Assembly (NCBI RefSeq): GCF_009827655.1
Contig: NZ_WTYV01000003.1
Coordinates: 124,001 to 188,000, forward strand
Direction of reading: 5' to 3'
Length of the DNA stretch: 64,000 nucleotides
Source of the DNA: Alteraurantiacibacter buctensis
GTDB lineage: Bacteria; Pseudomonadota; Alphaproteobacteria; Sphingomonadales; Sphingomonadaceae
Shown here: positions 61,201 to 64,000 of the stretch, in pieces
Numbering within the stretch: position 1 is the first letter of the stretch
Layout of the letters: every line of letters begins with the position of its first letter
The notes under the pieces: generated by a model
The model's database searches: none
What the model saw: only the letters and a program-made list of their open reading frames with translations
Told to the model about the DNA's origin: nothing
Translations under genes and position numbers: made by a program

Positions 61201-62112
61201 CTATGGGTTGGTGCGCGCGATCCGTTCGATCTTTCCGCGCAGCCAAAGCAACCCTGCGTCTTCAGAGCGTCCGGCATTGTAGCACAGCATCTGCTTCATC
61301 GGTGGCACCGGATAGGGCACAGGGACCCGGCGGATCGCGAAGCGATCCTCCAGTTGGACCACCAGGCGCTCGTGCAGCACCGCCAGGCGGCCGGTTCGCT
61401 CCAGCAGCCAGGGTACCAGTGTGAACACCGAAGTGGTCACCTCGATACGCCGCCGGATGCCCATGATTTCGAGCTGACGGTCTGCATAGGAGGCGACGGG
61501 GCGCTCGCCGATGACCACCGCTACATGACCTGCCGCCTCGAATTCTTCGGCGGTGATCGACCCCTTGGCCAGAACCGGATTCTCGGCGGCACCGACAACC
61601 ACCTGCGGCTCGCGGTATAGTTCGTAGGACGGGTGGCTGCCTGTCACGATGTATTCCGGCGTGATGACAACGTCGACACTGCCTTCATCGAGATGCTCGG
61701 CAATGGTCAGGTTGGGCAATTGGCAATCGAGCTGGATCGAGGGTGCCTCTGCGGCAAGTTCGGCCACCAGAGGCACGATGATCGACGCCTGGACGTAGTC
61801 CGAGGTGACGATGCGGAAGGTGCGCTGGCTGGTCGCCGGGTCGAAATTGGGCGATTTGGCCAGCATGGATTCAAGCTGTTGCAGGCTTTTCCTTACTTGC
61901 GGCATTAACTCGTCGGCAAAGGCGGTGGGGTGCATCCGCTTGCCCTGCAGGACCAGAAGATCGTCGCCGAAGAATTCACGCAGGCGGGCCAGGGCCGCGC
62001 TCATGGCCGGTTGGCTCAGGTTGACCCGTTCGGCAGCGCGGCTGACGCTTCGAGTGGTCATCAGGGCATCGAATGCCACCAGCAGGTTCAGATCAAGGCC
62101 TTTGAAACGCAT
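61201..62112 (-). CDS. NodD/NahR-like LysR regulator, candidate flavonoid sensor
   Basis: A 303-residue LysR protein whose N-terminus (MRFKGLDLNLLVAFDALMT, then LSQPAMSAALARLREFF) is almost that of rhizobial NodD, the flavonoid-responsive activator of nodulation genes. The effector domain also keeps the NodD/NahR pattern (ITPEYIVTGSHPSYELYRE, AGHVAVVIG, GIRRRIEV, WLRGKIERI). The start at 62112 is chosen to match NodD; a start 21 bases earlier is possible. It lies upstream of a ring-cleaving dioxygenase on the same strand and 55 bases from a TetR gene. No nodulation genes are near, so it probably senses a catabolic substrate. Confidence 0.85.
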   Translation of the reverse strand: MRFKGLDLNLLVAFDALMTTRSVSRAAERVNLSQPAMSAALARLREFFGDDLLVLQGKRMHPTAFADELMPQVRKSLQQLESMLAKSPNFDPATSQRTFRIVTSDYVQASIIVPLVAELAAEAPSIQLDCQLPNLTIAEHLDEGSVDVVITPEYIVTGSHPSYELYREPQVVVGAAENPVLAKGSITAEEFEAAGHVAVVIGERPVASYADRQLEIMGIRRRIEVTTSVFTLVPWLLERTGRLAVLHERLVVQLEDRFAIRRVPVPYPVPPMKQMLCYNAGRSEDAGLLWLRGKIERIARTNP

Positions 62113-62167
62113 GCGCGACAGCTTGCTGGCCAAGCCCGATCATTGCAACTGTAAATTGAAAGGCGGC

Positions 62168-62863
62168 CTACCTATCGGCAGGGCGGATTGATGATTGCTC
62201 GTCAAACAGCAGGTAGGCCAGCGCCATGCGCGACAATTCCGGCTTCATCAGGGTCCACACCTTCTCGTCACCGGATTCAGCAGTCGCGCCCAGGCCATAC
62301 TGTCGGGCGATGGTCGCGAAGATGATCTGGAAGACCGCCTGTACCTTGATTTCCGGATCCGCCCCGCCGATTTCGTCACGGAAGGTCATGATCGCATCGA
62401 GCGACATGCGCGCGGAACGTTGGGCTGTTTCGCGCCCGGGGCCCGATACGGCCGGATCGATCGCAGCCCGCTGCATGATCGTGCGCAACAGCGCCGCGTT
62501 TTCCGCAAGAAAGCGGCTGTAGCGATCGATGTAGAGCGGCAGGAATTCGGCCAGGCTGCCGCTCTGTGCCAGCACCTCGTCGATCATGGCCCGTTCGCCG
62601 GCGATCACCTGCTCAAGTTCCTGCGCGATGACCGCGTGCAGCAGGCGGTCCTTGCTTTCGAAGCGAAGGTAGATCGAACCGATCGAGACGTTGCCGCGCT
62701 CGGATACGTCCTGCAGCGTAAAGTCCTCGCTACCCCGTTCCAGCATCAACGCCTTGGTCGCCTCGAGCATCCTTTCGAAGGAGGCGAGGGAGCGGCCCTG
62801 GCGGGGTTTTCGGCTGATGGCACTGGTCGCAAGTGCGCGCGTCTGGGTTCCGAATGTTGACAT
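62168..62863 (-). CDS. TetR-family regulator
   Basis: A 231-residue TetR repressor with helix-turn-helix FTLQDVSERGNVSIGSIYLR near residues 48-67, then FESKDRLLHAVIAQEL. An extended basic N-terminus of about 25 residues (SRKPRQGRSLASFERM) precedes the DNA-binding domain. It stands divergent from the partial TonB receptor gene, 364 bases apart, and before the NodD-like gene on the same strand. It may control receptor expression or aromatic catabolism. Confidence 0.82.
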   Translation of the reverse strand: MSTFGTQTRALATSAISRKPRQGRSLASFERMLEATKALMLERGSEDFTLQDVSERGNVSIGSIYLRFESKDRLLHAVIAQELEQVIAGERAMIDEVLAQSGSLAEFLPLYIDRYSRFLAENAALLRTIMQRAAIDPAVSGPGRETAQRSARMSLDAIMTFRDEIGGADPEIKVQAVFQIIFATIARQYGLGATAESGDEKVWTLMKPELSRMALAYLLFDEQSSIRPADR

Positions 62864-63227
62864 GAAGGCCGTTATGCGGAATTAAACGATAACAGCAATT
62901 CTAATTTGGATTCGTCAAACGGTTCGAATTCGGTGTTGGCTGTCAGAGGTTGAGGAAATTGCTGCCCCGAAACGTCTTTGGATGAGGGCTCGGGCAGGCG
63001 GAGGGAAGGACCAGTCATCCATCTTGTGAATGGGTTTGTATGGAAACTTACAATTTCACCTGATTGACCGCTTCGGCCATAACGCCGTTCGTGCCGAAAG
63101 CTCGCAAATGAGGGCGCAGCTTTTGGTTATGAAACACGCCTCCCAAGGGGGAGGCAGGGACCCCCGCGTGGGGCGGGGTGGAAATAGAACAAGGGTGCCC
63201 TTCGAGGGCGCTGAATGGGAGGAAGTC
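62864..63227. other. Divergent leader region with several hairpins
   Basis: 364 bases without a gene. On the plus strand three compact hairpins occur before the TonB receptor: GCCTCCC/GGGAGGC (63138-63155), CCCCGC/GCGGGG (63162-63178) and GCCC/GGGC (63197-63209). The left part is A/T-rich and probably holds both promoters. The hairpins suggest post-transcriptional control of the receptor. Confidence 0.5.
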
Positions 63228-64000
63228 ATGCGTATCACCAAGAGATCGATCCTGCTTGCCGGTTGCGGCATTGCGGCGCTGGCCATGCCGGCGCACGCCC
63301 AGGACAACGCTGAGGAAGAGGATGTCATCGTCGTTACTGCGCAGAACCGCGCGCAGGATGTGACTGACGTGCCGATCGCGATCGACGTGGTCGGCGGCGA
63401 GGAACTCGCCAATGAAGGCTTCACCGATGCCAACGACCTGAGCCAGATCGCTCCGGCGGTGCAGGTGATCCAGGACCAGGGCACGGTGAAGATCACCCTG
63501 CGCGGCATCGGCACCACCTCGAACGACGAGGCGCAGGACACCTCGGTCGTGGCCAATATCGATGGCGAATACATCAACCGCCCGAACGTGCTGGGCGTGG
63601 CGATCTTCGATCTGGAGCGCGTGGAGGTTCTGCGCGGCCCGCAAGGCACGCTGTATGGCCGCAACTCCACTGCCGGTGCGATCAATTTCATCACCCGCAA
63701 GCCGGGCGATGAGCTGGGCGCCAATGTCTCGCTGTCGCTGGGCAACTACAGCGCCCTGCGCGTGGATGCCGGTGTTGACGTGCCGCTGGCCGATGGCCTG
63801 GGCCTGCGTGTTGCCGGCTTCAAGGACTCGCGCGACGGCTATGTCGATCATCCCGCCGGCTACGGCTTCGGTCCGTTCCCGCGGTTCGGCGGCGGCCAGT
63901 CGGACGATAACTCGTCCTATGGTGGCCGTGCGACGCTGGCGTTCGACGATGGTGGCCCGTTCTCGGCCAATATCCAGTTCGAATATGCCGATCGGCAGTT
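63228..64000 (+). CDS. TonB-dependent receptor, N-terminal part (cut by window end)
   Basis: The first 257 residues of an outer-membrane receptor. Signal peptide (SILLAGCGIAALAMPAHAQ), TonB box (EDVIVVTAQNRAQDVTDVPI), plug domain (VEVLRGPQGTLYGRNSTAG) and the first barrel strands are visible; no stop occurs before the window end. GGGAGGAA precedes the ATG. It belongs to the same broad group as the receptor at 32545. Its closeness to the NodD-like regulator and dioxygenase suggests import of an aromatic or glycosylated plant compound. Confidence 0.9.
   Translation, partial: MRITKRSILLAGCGIAALAMPAHAQDNAEEEDVIVVTAQNRAQDVTDVPIAIDVVGGEELANEGFTDANDLSQIAPAVQVIQDQGTVKITLRGIGTTSNDEAQDTSVVANIDGEYINRPNVLGVAIFDLERVEVLRGPQGTLYGRNSTAGAINFITRKPGDELGANVSLSLGNYSALRVDAGVDVPLADGLGLRVAGFKDSRDGYVDHPAGYGFGPFPRFGGGQSDDNSSYGGRATLAFDDGGPFSANIQFEYADRQ

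Noticed and set aside
1-64000. CRISPR arrays, tRNA or rRNA genes, insertion sequences
   Set aside because: No regularly spaced repeats, no tRNA-like cloverleaf sequence noticed, no rRNA signature and no transposase-like protein.

Overview
This 64 kb high-GC window looks like DNA from a sphingomonad alphaproteobacterium (Novosphingobium, Sphingobium or Erythrobacteraceae type). The signs are several TonB-dependent receptors, a GH106 rhamnosidase of the kind known from Novosphingobium, the alphaproteobacterial rhamnose pathway (RhaI of the rhizobial type plus a RhaD aldolase/dehydrogenase fusion), a MobF relaxase with a TraD-like coupling protein, and membrane-anchored LuxR-type regulators. No rRNA, tRNA, CRISPR array or transposase was seen.

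Layout. (1) 1-11.8 kb is mobile-element DNA: a plasmid-type SSB with a structured leader, a ribbon-helix-helix protein, a TraD coupling protein, a MobF relaxase-helicase, a decapitated hybrid histidine kinase, and a small-gene cluster with a LuxR helix-turn-helix/transmembrane protein, a four-helix membrane protein and a RadC/JAMM protein. (2) 11.9-17.5 kb, minus strand, is a six-gene translationally coupled operon resembling dlt (adenylating ligase fused to a carrier protein, MBOAT acyltransferase, SGNH-like protein, tiny one-helix membrane protein) plus a NeuD-like acyltransferase and a dehydrogenase. (3) 17.6-22.4 kb is a vitamin B12 uptake operon, btuB-F-C-D, under a cobalamin riboswitch. 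(4) 22.8-29.7 kb is a TetR regulator and a complete RND efflux pump. (5) 30-34.8 kb is a LuxR-type regulator, a class C beta-lactamase-like serine hydrolase and a TonB receptor, closed by a strong terminator.

(6) 34.8-64 kb is the most interesting part and reads as a plant glycoside, probably flavonoid glycoside, degradation island. A periplasmic glycoside 3-dehydrogenase (GMC large subunit plus a Tat-signal small subunit) would make 3-keto-glycosides. A secreted DUF1080 protein, TIM-barrel isomerases/lyases and a ThuA protein fit 3-keto-sugar processing. A pair matching C-glycoside deglycosidase alpha and beta subunits could cut the carbon-carbon bond of aryl C-glucosides. A GH106 alpha-L-rhamnosidase, a secreted esterase and a full L-rhamnose pathway (transporter, RhaI, RhaK, RhaD fusion, DeoR regulator) would release and use rhamnose. 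A group A flavin monooxygenase and a type I extradiol dioxygenase could attack the aglycone, and a NodD-like LysR protein beside the dioxygenase is a candidate flavonoid sensor. The window ends inside another TonB receptor gene.

Functions are inferred from recognisable motifs and gene order; no database search or structure prediction was run. Start codons were chosen from ribosome-binding sites, translational overlaps and family N-termini. Very long open frames opposite real genes were treated as high-GC artefacts.
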